A DNA stretch of 64,000 nt from assembly GCF_038095995.1 (NCBI RefSeq), contig NZ_CP146005.1, forward strand, positions 310,001 to 374,000, written 5' to 3'. Of the stretch, positions 40,110 to 50,513 are shown piece after piece; positions within the stretch are counted from its first letter, which is position 1; the number at the start of each line of letters is the position of its first letter. Below the pieces are notes generated by a model, which saw only the letters and a list, made by a program, of their open reading frames with translations, searched no databases and had not been told where the DNA came from. Both the position numbers and the translations under genes were made by a program. The stretch comes from Mesomycoplasma ovipneumoniae. Lineage in GTDB: Bacteria > Bacillota_I > Bacilli_A > Mycoplasmatales > Metamycoplasmataceae.

Positions 40110-40535
40110 CCCGAGTTTCCCAGTTTCATAAGGTAATTTTAAAAAAGTATCCGGTTTTAGGGACTTTTTTAAGTTTTTTGGTAAAAGTTGGTTACAATTT
40201 TATTAGTGATTTATTAAGATATCAAAGTAAAAATCATATCTATTTCAAATGTTTGGATCGCTAGGGACACCATCGTGTTTTTTAAATATAATTTGCTGAT
40301 CTAAAGTGTTAAATTCAACCCTTTGTCTTAATTTTTGCAACATCGATACTAAACCAACTTAGTTAATTTTTGTTTTTTCATAATTTATAATTATACCATA
40401 AAATTACTTAAAATGCTACCAAATGCTACTTATAAAATTAAGGTTTTACATTAAAAAAACACCGATTTACGGGTGTTTCTTCATATTTATATTCACTAAA
40501 AAGTGAATTTTTGTCTTAAAACTGGGAAACTCGGG
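40110..40535 (-). mobile_element. 426-bp MITE-like element, copy D
   Basis: Inverted copy, inserted in R6 between hairpins I and II. It is flanked by perfect 101-bp direct repeats (40009-40109 and 40536-40636), the longest target duplication in the window. The duplication contains hairpin II, the boxA-like sequence and flanking bases of R6. Confidence 0.93.
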
Positions 40536-41283
40536 AAAAAAACATATGAAGTTTTGAAAGAACAATAATTAAAAGCCCTAAATTTGAAGATTTCTAAACG
40601 GTTAAATTTATGGCATTCCATCATATTTAAAAATATAATGGAAAATTCGCGCTGTCTGACTTATTAGCCAAAAAACATAACTAACTCCTCCTTAATTCAA
40701 TATTAAAATTTCTTAATTCATTCTTAGTGACTCTATTATAACATAATTTTTTCTTAGACCAAGCATTTTTTTTATTTTTTTTTGAAAAGGTTAATTTTAA
40801 AATAATAAAAATTAAGGCTTTAGGTCAAAAAACACGGATTTAGCGGTATTTTGCATATTATATTCACTAAAAAGTGAATTCTGCCATCCCGAGTTTCCCA
40901 GTTTCATAAGGTAATTTTAAAAAAGTATCCGGTTTTAGGGACTTTTTTAAGTTTTTTGGTAAAAGTTGGTTACAATTTTATTAGTGATTTATTAAGATAT
41001 CAAAGTAAAAATCATATCTATTTCAAATGTTTGGATCGCTAGGGACACCATCGTGTTTTTTAAATATAATTTGCTGATCTAAAGTGTTAAATTCAACCCT
41101 TTGTCTTAATTTTTGCAACATCGATACTAAACCAACTTAGTTAATTTTTGTTTTTTCATAATTTATAATTATACCATAAAATTACTTAAAATGCTACCAA
41201 ATGCTACTTATAAAATTAAGGTTTTACATTAAAAAAACACCGATTTATAAACTAGGGCAAAGAAAATTAACAGTTTAATATTA

Positions 41284-42462
41284 TTATAACATCATAGCAT
41301 ATTGCTGTGGTGTTTTTCAATTTAAAATCGATTGAATTCTATAATTGTTGTATCAAAATATATAATCTGCAATTATTTTTTTCAGATCTTCAAAAGTTAT
41401 TTTACTGTAGTTTAACTCGTTTAAGCATTCACTTTTTATAATTGAAAATCAGTATTCAGCCTCCCTATTATCCAAAGAATTTCCTATGCGAGACAACGAA
41501 ACAGTTCCTCCCATTTTATTTATTTTGTCAATATAGACTTTTGAAGTGTATTGAAATCCATGGTCTGAATGAATAACAAAATCTTTATCAATAGACCTAA
41601 ATGTCTTTATATTATCCATAACTAAATTAAGATCATTGTTTAGTGATAATTTAAAATCTCTGATTTTTTTAGTTTTATGCTCAATTATTACAGACAAAAA
41701 TACATGGTTTTCCTTAACATCTCTGGGAGCTTTTATATATGTAACATCAGTAGCAAAAATATTTCTATTTAATTTATCATTGTAGTCGCGTTTAACAATA
41801 TCCGGCAGTGCGAATTTGGTGTTCTTAATTTCGCTCTTTCTTCTTTGTTTTCTAATTTTGCATACTAAATTCAATCTTTTTAAATGTCTTCCAAGACTTC
41901 GAGGATTAATGTAAATATTATATTTTATATAAATATAAGCACTCAACCTTAAGCGACCATATCTACCTTTGTTATCAAGAAAGGATTTTTTAATTATTGC
42001 GTCATTTTTGTGTTCCTTTACTTTTATAACTCTAGTTTTAGATTTTGCCACTGCTCGTCTGCATACATTAAAAATTTTTGCAGATTTGCTGTAGGGAATA
42101 TTTAGTGTTTTGGCTTCACTAAGTTTTCCTGATTTTGATTTATCTTTGTTGGTTTCGTAATATCTCTTAGCTATTTCTATTAATTCTTGTTTTGTAAATT
42201 CGTTTCAATCGGGTTCAATTTGTTTTTTAGGTTTGCCACTCCCTGGCTTTCTTCTTGCACCCTTTTTATCTAATAATTGGTCTTGCATACCATTATTATA
42301 ATATCTAATAATTTTTTTGATTCTTCGAACTAGTTGATCTCTGGTTATAAAATTTGTATCTGGCGAAATATCATTAATATAATTTATTGTTTTTTTTAAT
42401 CCAAATTCATTGTAAATTTTATAAATCATATCAAACTCGTCTTTTTTAAAGTGTCTTGACAT
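41284..42462 (-). CDS. IS3-family transposase (IS150-like), single frame
   Basis: 392 residues. The N-terminal helix-turn-helix region (MSRHFKKDEFDMIYKIYNEF) has a basic linker GARRKPGSGKPKK. The HTH_21 segment LRLSAYIYIKYNIYINPRSLGRHLK is followed by the rve core. Catalytic residues are Asp in IFATDVTYI, Asp in VIHSDHGFQY and Glu in WFSIIKSEC. The C-terminus DYIFWYNNYRIQSILNWKTPQQY is diagnostic for IS3-type proteins. Unlike classical IS3 members it needs no -1 frameshift. AAAGGAG lies 8 bases upstream of ATG. All Trp are TGA, so it was adapted to code 4. It looks active. Confidence 0.92.
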
Positions 42463-42479
42463 TAGTATTCTCCTTTTTG

Positions 42480-42575
42480 TTGCATTTGAAAATTTAAAAA
42501 AGCTAACACTTTGAGTGCTAGCTTTCTCCTAAAATCGGACAAAAAAAGCCAACACCTTAGTGTTACTTTTCTTTG
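42480..42575 (-). terminator. Two terminator-like hairpins at the 5' end of the IS3-family element
   Basis: On the minus strand, AACACTAAGGTGTT with a T-run, then AAAGCTAGCAC/GTGTTAGCTTT with a T-run, both between the inverted repeat and the transposase start. They would block read-in transcription from neighbouring genes. Confidence 0.7.
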
Positions 42576-42737
42576 TCCTAGTTTATTACGGGTGTTTCTT
42601 CATATTTATATTCACTAAAAAGTGAATTTTTGTCTTAAAACTGGGAAACTCGGGATTATATTCACTAAAAAGTGAATTCTGCCATCAAACTGTCAAATGC
42701 AGGAGTCTAATCCTGACTAATTTTGGCTGCAAAATAA

Positions 42738-42772
42738 AAAAAAAAAAACCTTAGGGCAAGACCCTAAAGTTT
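42738..42772 (-). terminator. Intrinsic terminator of tuf
   Basis: Stem CTTTAGGGT / CCCTAAGG with loop CTTG, followed on the minus strand by a run of 13 T. Confidence 0.85.
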
Positions 42773-42792
42773 GTGTTAGATAAAAGATTTTT

Positions 42793-44001
42793 TTATTTAA
42801 TAATTTCAGTTACTGTTCCGGCTCCAACAGTTCTTCCACCTTCGCGAATTGAGAATTTTGTTCCTTGCTCAACAGCGATAGGGGCAATAAGTTCAACAGT
42901 AAGGTCAACATTATCCCCAGGAATTACCATTTCACGGCCAGCTTCAAATTCAATTCCACCAGTAACATCAGTTGTACGGAAATAAAATTGAGGTTTGTAA
43001 TTTTTGAAAAATGGAGTATGTCTTCCACCTTCTTCTTTTTTGAGCGCGTAAATTGCTGCTTTAAATTTAGTGTGGGGAATAATTGTTTTTGGTTTGGCAA
43101 TAACCTGACCACGTTCGATATCTTTACGGTCAACACCACGAAGAAGAACTCCAGCATTATCTCCAGCCATTGCAGATTGAAGGTTTTTGTTAAACATTTC
43201 AATTCCGGTTACAACTGTTTTTTTAGGTTCAGGACGGTAACCGACAATTTCAACCTCTTCATTTAGTTTAACTTGTCCTCTTTCAACCTTACCAGTAGCA
43301 ACAGTTCCACGACCTGTAATGGTAAAGACGTCTTCAACTGCCATTAGGAATGGTTTATCCATTTCACGAACTGGGGAGTCAATGTAAGAGTCAACTGCAT
43401 CCATTAGTTCAAGAACTTTAGCTTCTCATTCAGGTTTTCCTTCAAGAGCACCACGAGCTGAACCACGGATTATTGGGGTGTTGTCTCCGTCAAAATCATA
43501 TGAAGAAAGAAGTTCACGAATTTCAACCTCAACAAGGTCAACCATTTCTTCTTCACCTTCAAGTAAGTCGATTTTGTTTAGGAAAACAACCATTTTTGGC
43601 ACACCAACTTGTTTTGAAAGAAGAATGTGCTCACGAGTTTGGGGCATTGGACCATCTGTTGCGGCAACAACAAGAATGGCACCATCCATTTGTGCTGCTC
43701 CTGTGATCATATTTTTAATATAATCGGCGTGACCAGGGCAATCAACATGGGCATAGTGACGCTTGTCTGTGCTATATTCGATGTGGGCTGTATTGATTGT
43801 AATTCCACGCGCTTTTTCTTCAGGGGCTGCGTCAATAGAAGCATAATCCTTTGCTTCAGCTAGACCTTTTTTTGATAATACAGTTGAAATTGCCGCTGTT
43901 AGAGTGGTTTTTCCGTGGTCAACATGACCAATTGTCCCAATATTGATATGCTCTTTTGAACGGTCAAAATCTTTTTTTGCACCAGTTTTAACAACTGCCA
44001 T
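42793..44001 (-). CDS. tuf: Elongation factor Tu
   Basis: 402 residues, normal length. It delivers aminoacyl-tRNA to the ribosome and is known as a surface-exposed moonlighting protein in mycoplasmas. Motifs: [14 protein letters not shown] (G1), [12 protein letters not shown] (switch I), [12 protein letters not shown] (G3), NKIDLL (G4) and SARGALEG (G5). Domains II and III are complete, ending [11 protein letters not shown]. It stands alone on its own promoter (TATAAT at 44137-44142, minus strand) rather than in the str operon, and has its own terminator. Confidence 0.98.
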
Positions 44002-44343
44002 ATTTTTCCTTTCTTTTACTTGCTTTAAAACAAACTAAAAACCACCACTGAATAGCCTTGCAACTATTTCCTATCCTATTTAGTTGTTTTAAGTGCTAGA
44101 AATTTTCAAAAATTCTCAATTTAATTTTCAAGGTTAATTATACCAAAAAATCGAAAATTATTTTGAGAATTTTTTATGTTTTTCATTTTATACCTTTTTG
44201 ACAAATAATAACCTGAAAGACAAAGAATAATTATATCACAAAAGCAGAATTATTTGAAAATAAAGTCATAAATTTGTTGAAAGTATCCTTTTTAACAAAT
44301 AATAACCCGAAGGACAAAGAATGATTATATCACAAAAGTTAAA
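44002..44343 (-). other. tuf leader/promoter region and tandemly duplicated 3' end of lon
   Basis: 342 bp. The right part of the tuf leader (44002-44150) holds AAGAAAGGAAAAAT before ATG and the promoter -10 at 44137-44142. Positions 44193-44286 are a diverged 94-bp copy of 44287-44380, which includes the last codons and the stop region of lon; the copy contains a remnant of the lon C-terminus. Confidence 0.75.
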
Positions 44344-44380
44344 TTATTTGAAAATAAAGTCATAAATTTGCTGGTAAGTC
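44193..44380 (-). repeat. Tandem duplication (period 94 bp) of the lon 3' end
   Basis: Unit 1 is 44193-44286 and unit 2 is 44287-44380, contiguous, about 90 percent identical by eye. Both contain AAATAAAGTCATAAATTTG, which in unit 2 encodes the lon C-terminus. Confidence 0.85.
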
Positions 44381-46971
44381 TCAACCGGAATAAATTTGAT
44401 TGAGTTTTTAACCTCATCAGGTAGATCAACAAGATTTTTCTCGTTTGACTGCGGGATAAAAATTGTTTTAATTCCGCTTTTATAGGCCCCAAGTGATTTT
44501 TCCTTTAGACCGCCAATTCCAAGCACTTTTCCCCGCAGTGTAATTTCGCCTGTCATTGCAATGTCGTGTGAAACGGGTTTTTGGCTAAGGGCTGAAATTA
44601 TTGCGGTTGTAAAAGTTATTCCTGCAGAAGGCCCGTCTTTTGGAACAGCACCTTCTGGAACGTGAATGTGAATTAGTGTGTTTTCAAAATCAAAGTCAAT
44701 TCCAAAATCTTTTGCTTTAGACTGAACATATGACAGGGCGATTCTTGCTGATTCTTGCATTACATCTTTGAGCGAACCAGTTAGTTTAATATCACCTCGC
44801 CCCGGAATTGTGCTAACTTCAATTTGCAAAGTTGAACCACCCAGAGGAGAGTACCCTAGTCCATTTACAGTTCCAATTTGCGGACTAGCATCAACAGGAT
44901 CGGGGTCAAATTTTTCAATTCCTAAAAGTTCACGGGCAAATTTGACATCAATTTTAAAGTTTTCGGCCAATGTGTTTTCAAGCAGTCTGACAATAATTTT
45001 TCTTGCAATTTTGTCAAAAACCCGTTTGAGTCCCCGGACACCTGCCTCGCGAGTATAGTAGCGAATGAGGTAGTCGATTGTCTCATCATCAATTGGGAAA
45101 TATTTTGGGTCTAAGGAATTTTCTTTTAGAACTGCAGGAATCAGGTGTGATTTTGCAATTTGCAGTTTTTCTAAAAAAGTATAAGATGAGAGCTCAATTA
45201 TTTCAACCCGGTCAAGTAAAGGCTCAGGAATGTCATGAATTTCATTAGCGGTGGCAACAAAGAGAATTTGTGAGAGGTCATATTCAAGTTCTAAATAGTG
45301 ATCTTGGAAAAAACGGTTTTGTTCTGGATCTAAAACCTCAAGCATCGCAGCTGCTGGATCACCTTTAAAATCTGAACCCATTTTGTCAATTTCATCAAGT
45401 AAAATTAGTGGATTTGAAACGCCAGCTTTTTTGAGAGCTTGAATAATTTTTCCCGGGAGAGCACCAACATATGTCCGACGGTGACCTCTTATTTCAGCCT
45501 CGTCCCGGACACCTCCAAGGGAGATTTTCACAAATTCTTTGCCAATTGATTCAGCAATTGCCATTGCAATTGAAGTTTTTCCGGTTCCTGGAGGCCCGAC
45601 AAGTGTTAAAATTGGAATTGAGTTAGTTCTTCCTTTTTGAACTTTAGAGCTGACAAATAAATTTGAATCACAGTAATCGCCATCAATTTTCTCAAGGGTT
45701 GGCTCTTGATTTGACTGTGAACGCCGGTGAATTAGGGCGGCAAGATATTCAATTATTCTTTTTTTAATTTCGTCAAGGCCATAATGTGCTTCTTCAAGTT
45801 TTTGGCGAACATTTTGAATATCTAAAATGTCTTTTCTTACACGTCTTCAAGGCAGGGCGACTAGTAAATCAAGATAATTTTTGGTGATATTAGACTCAGG
45901 TGAAGTAGCCATCATTGATTTTAAACGGTTAGCTTCACGTTTTATTGTTTTTGCAACTTCTTTAGGGAAAATTAATTTTCCAATTTCTGAGTGTAAAAGC
46001 TCTTCAATTTCATCTTCATAACGGGAATCTTCGCCTAATTTTTTACGGATTGCCTTAATTTTTTCTTTGAGGATAAATTCTGTTTGTTGTTTGTCAAGGT
46101 TAGATTTTAAAATAACATTAATTTCATCCTCAAGTCGAATTTGTTCATTAAAGGTATGAACGTGTTCATATAGTTTTTTAATTTTTGAGGCATAAGAATT
46201 TAGTGAAAATAAATGGTATTTTTGTTGGTAGTTAAGGCTAACTGATGAAGATAAAGTGTTTGTTACACCTTTGATGAATTCATTTTTTTCAACTTCGGTG
46301 TTACTATTTTGAAATTTGTCAACAACCAAAAGAAGCTCACCTGGCATCTTAAAGTTTTTTGTTTTTCGCCCAAATTCAAGTAAATCATTAATTAAACTTA
46401 CGTGAATTTCACGATTTTTTATAATTTCACGAGTTGATTTAATAGTTATTTGGTCAGCTTTTGCTTTATTTGGGTCAGTTATTAAATCTACAAGTTGAAC
46501 TTTTTCAAGAACAGTGAAATCTAAAATTACGGTTTGCCAATCGCTTTTATCAGGTCTAGTTTTTGCGCGATAACTTTGAACTCTAATTAGAGAAGCATAT
46601 TTAGAAAGTTCATCAATGTCAAGAATTCTTGGCGAAAAGTCATTTTCGATTTTGGGATCTACAGTTAGCTTTTCATTTCCTGAAGTTTTAGACTTAGCAG
46701 CATCAGCAGCTCCTGACTTGTTTTGTTCAGCGCCTTTTTTGTCGAGTTGTTCGTCAATAATTTCTTCTTCAAATAAATCTACTTCTTCATTTTCTTTACG
46801 GTAAACAATTAACAACTCTTTGTTTGTTAAAGTTGTCCGTGAAGTTGAATGGTAAATTTCCCTGAGAATCTTAATTGATTCAGGGTCGCTAAAACTAATA
46901 GTTTGCTGAGCGGTGTTTGGGAAATAAACATCCTCTGATGCAACTAAAAAACGGTATGAATGAACTGGCAT
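44344..46971 (-). CDS. lon: ATP-dependent protease Lon
   Basis: 875 residues. The N-terminal substrate-recognition domain (about 1-400) contains an unusual low-complexity insert near residues 75-100 ([28 protein letters not shown]). The AAA+ module has Walker [10 protein letters not shown], Walker [10 protein letters not shown] and sensor [22 protein letters not shown] block. The C-terminal Ser-Lys protease domain has catalytic Ser in [11 protein letters not shown] and Lys in [14 protein letters not shown]. The protein degrades misfolded and regulatory proteins. The promoter shows no CIRCE sequence. Its 3' end is tandemly duplicated downstream. Confidence 0.97.
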
Positions 46972-47121
46972 AGTAAAAACTCCTCAAATGTCCTTTGATT
47001 GTTTATTTCAATTTTTTCTAGATAATTATATCACAAAAACTAAAAAAATTTTAACAACTTAAAAAAATTAGCAAAATTACAAATAATATTTTTATTATAA
47101 AGAAGTTGGGTTAAAAATTGC

Positions 47122-47820
47122 TTAGTTTAGCCTCTTATTTTTGTGAAAATGTTCAATAATCATGTAAATAGGAGAGGCTAAAACTGACTGAAAAGCAAAA
47201 TTTGCAAGATTAAAAGGAATAAAAACACTAAAAATAAAAGACCAATAGGAAAAATTTGCGTTTTCAGTAAAACTTTTTTGAATATCGTCTCACTTTTTAT
47301 AAACTAAGTTGAGCGATACAGAATCTATTATATTAAAAAGCTTTAGATAAACTGGAAAAATCAAAATTCCGTTTAAAAAAGTCATCATTAAACTGGTTGT
47401 AAGTGTTGAGATAATTAGTGATAAAATGATAAACCTTTTTATTTTAGTGAAATTTTTAAAAATTTTGATAAAAAGATAACGAAAACCTAAAAATGAAAAA
47501 ATGTATATTACTGAAGCTAAAAATAGTACAAAATGGCCAAAATAGATAATGTCAATTCCGCCAAAATGGTTAAAAATAAGCCAAGGGCCAATTGCAAACC
47601 GAACCAAAAGGCACCAAAAACCTAAATAAAAATTGCCCAGTAAGAATATTGGTACTAAGAAAAGGGTAGATAAGTCAAATTTTAGCCCAAGATTTTGAAA
47701 AAACGGCCAGGAAAAATAATTGTGTGAAAAAATAAAAAAAAGTAGCGAAAGACTAAATAAAATTCCAGTAATTGCTATTTTGAAATTATAGTTAGAATTT
47801 CACGAAATTGAAGTTTTCAA
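47122..47820 (-). CDS. Membrane protein resembling an ECF transporter S component
   Basis: 232 residues with about six hydrophobic segments. The region LGLKFDLSTLFLVPIFLLGNFYLGFWC resembles the loop and helix of RibU-type S components (LKLDFSDIPAL pattern), which bind a vitamin or nucleoside precursor and pair with the EcfAAT module. The start is taken as TTG 47820 because GGGGA lies 7 bases upstream; it begins 2 bases after the upp stop, so it is the last gene of the deo-upp unit. The operon context suggests a nucleobase, nucleoside or riboflavin-like substrate. TGA Trp codons split the frame. Confidence 0.6.
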
Positions 47821-47822
47821 CT

Positions 47823-48437
47823 CTAATCCCCAAAGAAACGATCACCGGCATCACCAATTCCGGGGATAATGTAGCCTTTTTCATTAAGTTTTTCATCTTT
47901 TTGGCCAAAAAAGATACTTACTTGCGGATATTTTTTGGCAATTTTATCAAGACCTTCTTGAACAGTTAAAATTGTAGCAATAATTATTTTTGCAAACCCT
48001 TTTTCAATAAGGTAATCAATCGTGCTAATTATCGAGTTCCCTGTTGCTAAAATAGGGTCCAAAATAATTGCAACTGAATTTGGACTAGCTTTAGGCAAAT
48101 TTAGATAGTAAGTTGTATTTGAAAGATCTAAGTTTCGTTTCATTCCCACAGGGGCAACTTTTGCATCAGGAACTAGATTCAAAAAAGGATCTAACATTGC
48201 AAATCCAGCACGCAAAATTGGCACAAAAACAATAGAGTCGCTAACTTTTGTTCCTGAAAAAGGTTCTTTAAGAACAGAAGTGCCGCTAAAATCTGTTGAA
48301 TTAAGTTTGGCTAAAACAGGGAAGGCAAGTAAATAGGAAATTTTCTCAATTGCAGCCCGGAAATCAACTAAAGAAACATTTTGCCTTATTTTAGCAATTT
48401 CGCTAGCAATTACAGGATGACTAACATTCACTTGCAT
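47823..48437 (-). CDS. upp: Uracil phosphoribosyltransferase
   Basis: 204 residues, normal length. It converts uracil and PRPP to UMP. The PRPP-binding motif is ILDPILATGNSIISTIDYL, and FVPILRAGFAMLDPFL is the family hallmark. The C-terminal GYIIPGIGDAGDRFFGD closes the uracil pocket. In the nucleoside salvage cluster it uses uracil released by pyrimidine phosphorylase (deoA). Confidence 0.97.
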   Translation of the reverse strand: MQVNVSHPVIASEIAKIRQNVSLVDFRAAIEKISYLLAFPVLAKLNSTDFSGTSVLKEPFSGTKVSDSIVFVPILRAGFAMLDPFLNLVPDAKVAPVGMKRNLDLSNTTYYLNLPKASPNSVAIILDPILATGNSIISTIDYLIEKGFAKIIIATILTVQEGLDKIAKKYPQVSIFFGQKDEKLNEKGYIIPGIGDAGDRFFGD

Positions 48438-48520
48438 AATTTTTCCTTTAAATTTAAAATTAAAATTAACTTTGAAATTTGAATTTTTTAAATTATAACA
48501 TAATTTAAAAAATTCAAAGA

Positions 48521-49186
48521 CTAATATTCAGATTTTTTATCGTCCAAGTTTTCAACAATGCTTACAGATTTAGAAGTCCCAAAGCGAGTTGCGCCTAATT
48601 TATAATATGTTTTAATATCTTCAATTGACGAAATTCCGCCGGCCGCTTTTATTTGTAAGTTTTTGGATTTATTAGCACTCATTATTTCAATGTCTTGAAG
48701 ACTTGCCCCACGGTAAGAAAATCCTGTTGAGGTTTTAATAAAATCTGCATTTGATTTGCTTACAATTTTAGTAGCCTCGGCAATTTCATTTGCTGATAAA
48801 AGTGCAGTTTCGACTATAACTTTCAGAATTTTTGTTCCAATTTCCTTTTTTATTAGGTTAATTTCATTGATAACAAAGTCAAATTCTTTTTCCTTAAATT
48901 TGCCGATATTCATTACCATATCAATTTCATCAGCCCCGTGCATTATTGCAAGACTAGCTTCTTTTTGTTTTACAGCACTAACTTGATTTCCAAGCGGGAA
49001 GCCAATTACAGTGACAATTTTAATATCAGTGTCTTTTAGTTCTTGTTTTGCTAATTTAACTCAAGTAGGTGCGATGCAAATAGCACCAAAATTGTATTTT
49101 TTTGCCTCAGCGATCAGGTTTTTGATATCTTGAGAAGTTGTCTGGGCTTTTAAAATTGTGTGATCAATTAATTTATTGAAATTCAT
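48521..49186 (-). CDS. deoC: Deoxyribose-phosphate aldolase
   Basis: 221 residues, class I aldolase that splits 2-deoxyribose-5-phosphate into glyceraldehyde-3-phosphate and acetaldehyde. The Schiff-base Lys is in [14 protein letters not shown]. The conserved EIDMVMNIG and VIVETALLS blocks and the phosphate-binding IKAAGGIS and GATRFGTS motifs are present. TAAAAGGAGA is upstream of ATG. It lies between deoA and upp. Confidence 0.97.
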
Positions 49187-49204
49187 AAATCTCCTTTTAA
49201 AATA

Positions 49205-49247
49205 AAAAATATGTTTTTAAATTAGGCTAATTTAAAAACATATTTTC
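49205..49247 (-). terminator. Large hairpin overlapping the deoA stop codon
   Basis: AAAATATGTTTTTAAATTAG and its perfect complement, 20-bp stem with a 2-base loop. It overlaps the end of deoA and lies 19 bases upstream of deoC. It could attenuate transcription inside the operon. Confidence 0.75.
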
Positions 49248-50510
49248 AACTTCTGGTTCAGGTTTAATTGAGAAAGTTTTTGCAATTAAATCCTGAATTT
49301 TACTCAAGTCAATTGGATTAGAGGAATAAAGGCTAAAAATTAACTGATCGTCTTGAACATATGTTCCAGATTCAACTTCTAGACAAATTCCGGCTTCATA
49401 GTCGATTTTTTGGTTTAATTTAGTACGACCTCCGCCTAAAAATGCAACAATTTTTCCAAAATTTATTGCATTTTCCCATTTTATATATCCGCTTTGTGGG
49501 GCAAAAATTTGTTCCTTATATGCTGGAATTCAAAAGTTTGAAGACTGAATTGTTGCCGGATTTCCGCCTTGGGCTACTACCATTTTTAAGAAAATTTCAT
49601 TTGGAAGTTCAGACTCAATAATTTTAGTAACTTTTTCACGGGCTTTTTCAATTTTTAGCTTTTCAATTTCAGAAAGTGTTTGGGCCACTAATTCTTTTGC
49701 AAAGTCAGCGAGTTGGGACTGTTGACCTTGAAGAATCGCCAATGATTCAATAATTTCATTTTTATTACCGATCATTCGTCCAAGTGGGGCATCCATGTTG
49801 GTAATTTTAACAATAGTTTTTTTCCCAAATCTTTTTCCGAGCATTTTGATTTTACTTGCTAATTTTTTTGCCTGCCCAAGATCAGTCATAAAAGCGCCAC
49901 TACCACATTTTACATCAATTAAAATAACATCTGTGTCAGTAGCAATTTTTTTTGACATTATCGAACTTGCAATTAACGGAATTGACGAAACTGTTCCACT
50001 AACATCACGAAGCGCGTAAATTTTTTTATCAGCAGGAACAATTGCATTTGACTGTGCGGTAATTGCAATTCCGATTTTTTGAACTTGATCCAAAAAACTA
50101 GCTTCAGTTAGCTGAGTTTGAAATCCTGGAATTGACTCAAGTTTGTCGATTGTACCACCAGTAAATCCAAGACCTCTTCCAGACATTTTGGCAACTTTGT
50201 AACCAAGCGCGGCAAAAATTGGTCCTATTATTAGTGATATTTTATCACCAACACCGCCTGTTGAGTGCTTGTCGATTTTAACTCCGTTAATTTTTCTAAG
50301 ATTTATTGTCTTACCTGATGCAATAATTTCGCGAGTAAAAAAATAAAGCTCATCATCATCAAGGCCATTAATTAAAATTGCCATCAAAAATGAAGAAAAC
50401 TGGTAGTCGGCAATTAGGCCAGACAGAAATCCATTGATCATGAAATAAATTTCTTCTTCGCTTAAATGTTCTTTTTTGACTTTTTTTTCAATAATTTCAA
50501 ATAAATTCAT
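49227..50510 (-). CDS. deoA: Pyrimidine-nucleoside (thymidine) phosphorylase
   Basis: 427 residues, normal length. It phosphorolyses thymidine, deoxyuridine or uridine to the free base. The phosphate/substrate-binding signature is KIDKHSTGGVGDKISL and SGRGLGFTGGTIDKLE, with the nucleoside-contact block VKCGSGAFM. The beta-barrel C-terminal domain is complete; the last 100 residues follow a TGA Trp at SNFW. Stop TAG falls in a strong hairpin. It starts 3 bases after the deoD stop. Confidence 0.97.
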
Positions 50511-50513
50511 ATT

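Larger units (their letters stand above)
41248..42585 (-). mobile_element. IS3-family insertion sequence, 1338 bp, complete
   Basis: Inverted repeats begin TAAACTAGGGCAAAGAAAA and TAAACTAGGACAAAGAAAA, about 25 bp with two mismatches. The 3-bp target duplication TTA (41245-41247, 42586-42588) is typical of IS3. It carries one transposase gene and two hairpin terminators between the inverted repeat and the start codon. It is distinct in sequence from the IS1221-like copies at the window start. Confidence 0.92.
40888..42654 (-). mobile_element. 426-bp MITE-like element, copy E, split by an IS3-family element
   Basis: Runs 40888-41247 and 42589-42654. Subtracting the 1338-bp IS and its 3-bp target duplication gives exactly 426 bp. 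It is flanked by perfect 31-bp direct repeats at 40857-40887 and 42655-42685, which lie in the left terminal region of R6. Confidence 0.93.
39692..42703 (-). repeat. Repeat element R6, carrying nested insertions
   Basis: Inverted R-family repeat read from about 42703 down to 39692. Its promoter has TTGGTC at 40757-40762 and TATAAT at 40735-40740 (minus strand), again with a 16-bp spacer. The Shine-Dalgarno is AAGGAGG and the mini-ORF at 40664-40678 encodes MFFG and stops at TAA. MITE copy D interrupts it downstream of the mini-ORF. MITE copy E, itself carrying an IS3-family element, interrupts its left terminus. A T8-A-T9 tract sits where other copies have poly(A). Confidence 0.75.

Noticed and set aside
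42490..42520. CIRCE-like inverted repeat (GCTAACACT...AGTGCTAGC) near the heat-shock-type element consensus
   Set aside because: The spacing is 3-4 bases instead of 9, and it lies inside the IS3-family leader next to a T-run, so it is a terminator hairpin.
43473..43863. Several plus-strand open frames opposite tuf
   Set aside because: They are antisense shadows of a highly biased essential gene, without ribosome sites or recognisable products.
44002..44100. Riboswitch in the tuf leader
   Set aside because: The leader has some pairing (AACTAAATAGG...CTATTCAG) but no known riboswitch core; it is better described as an ordinary leader.
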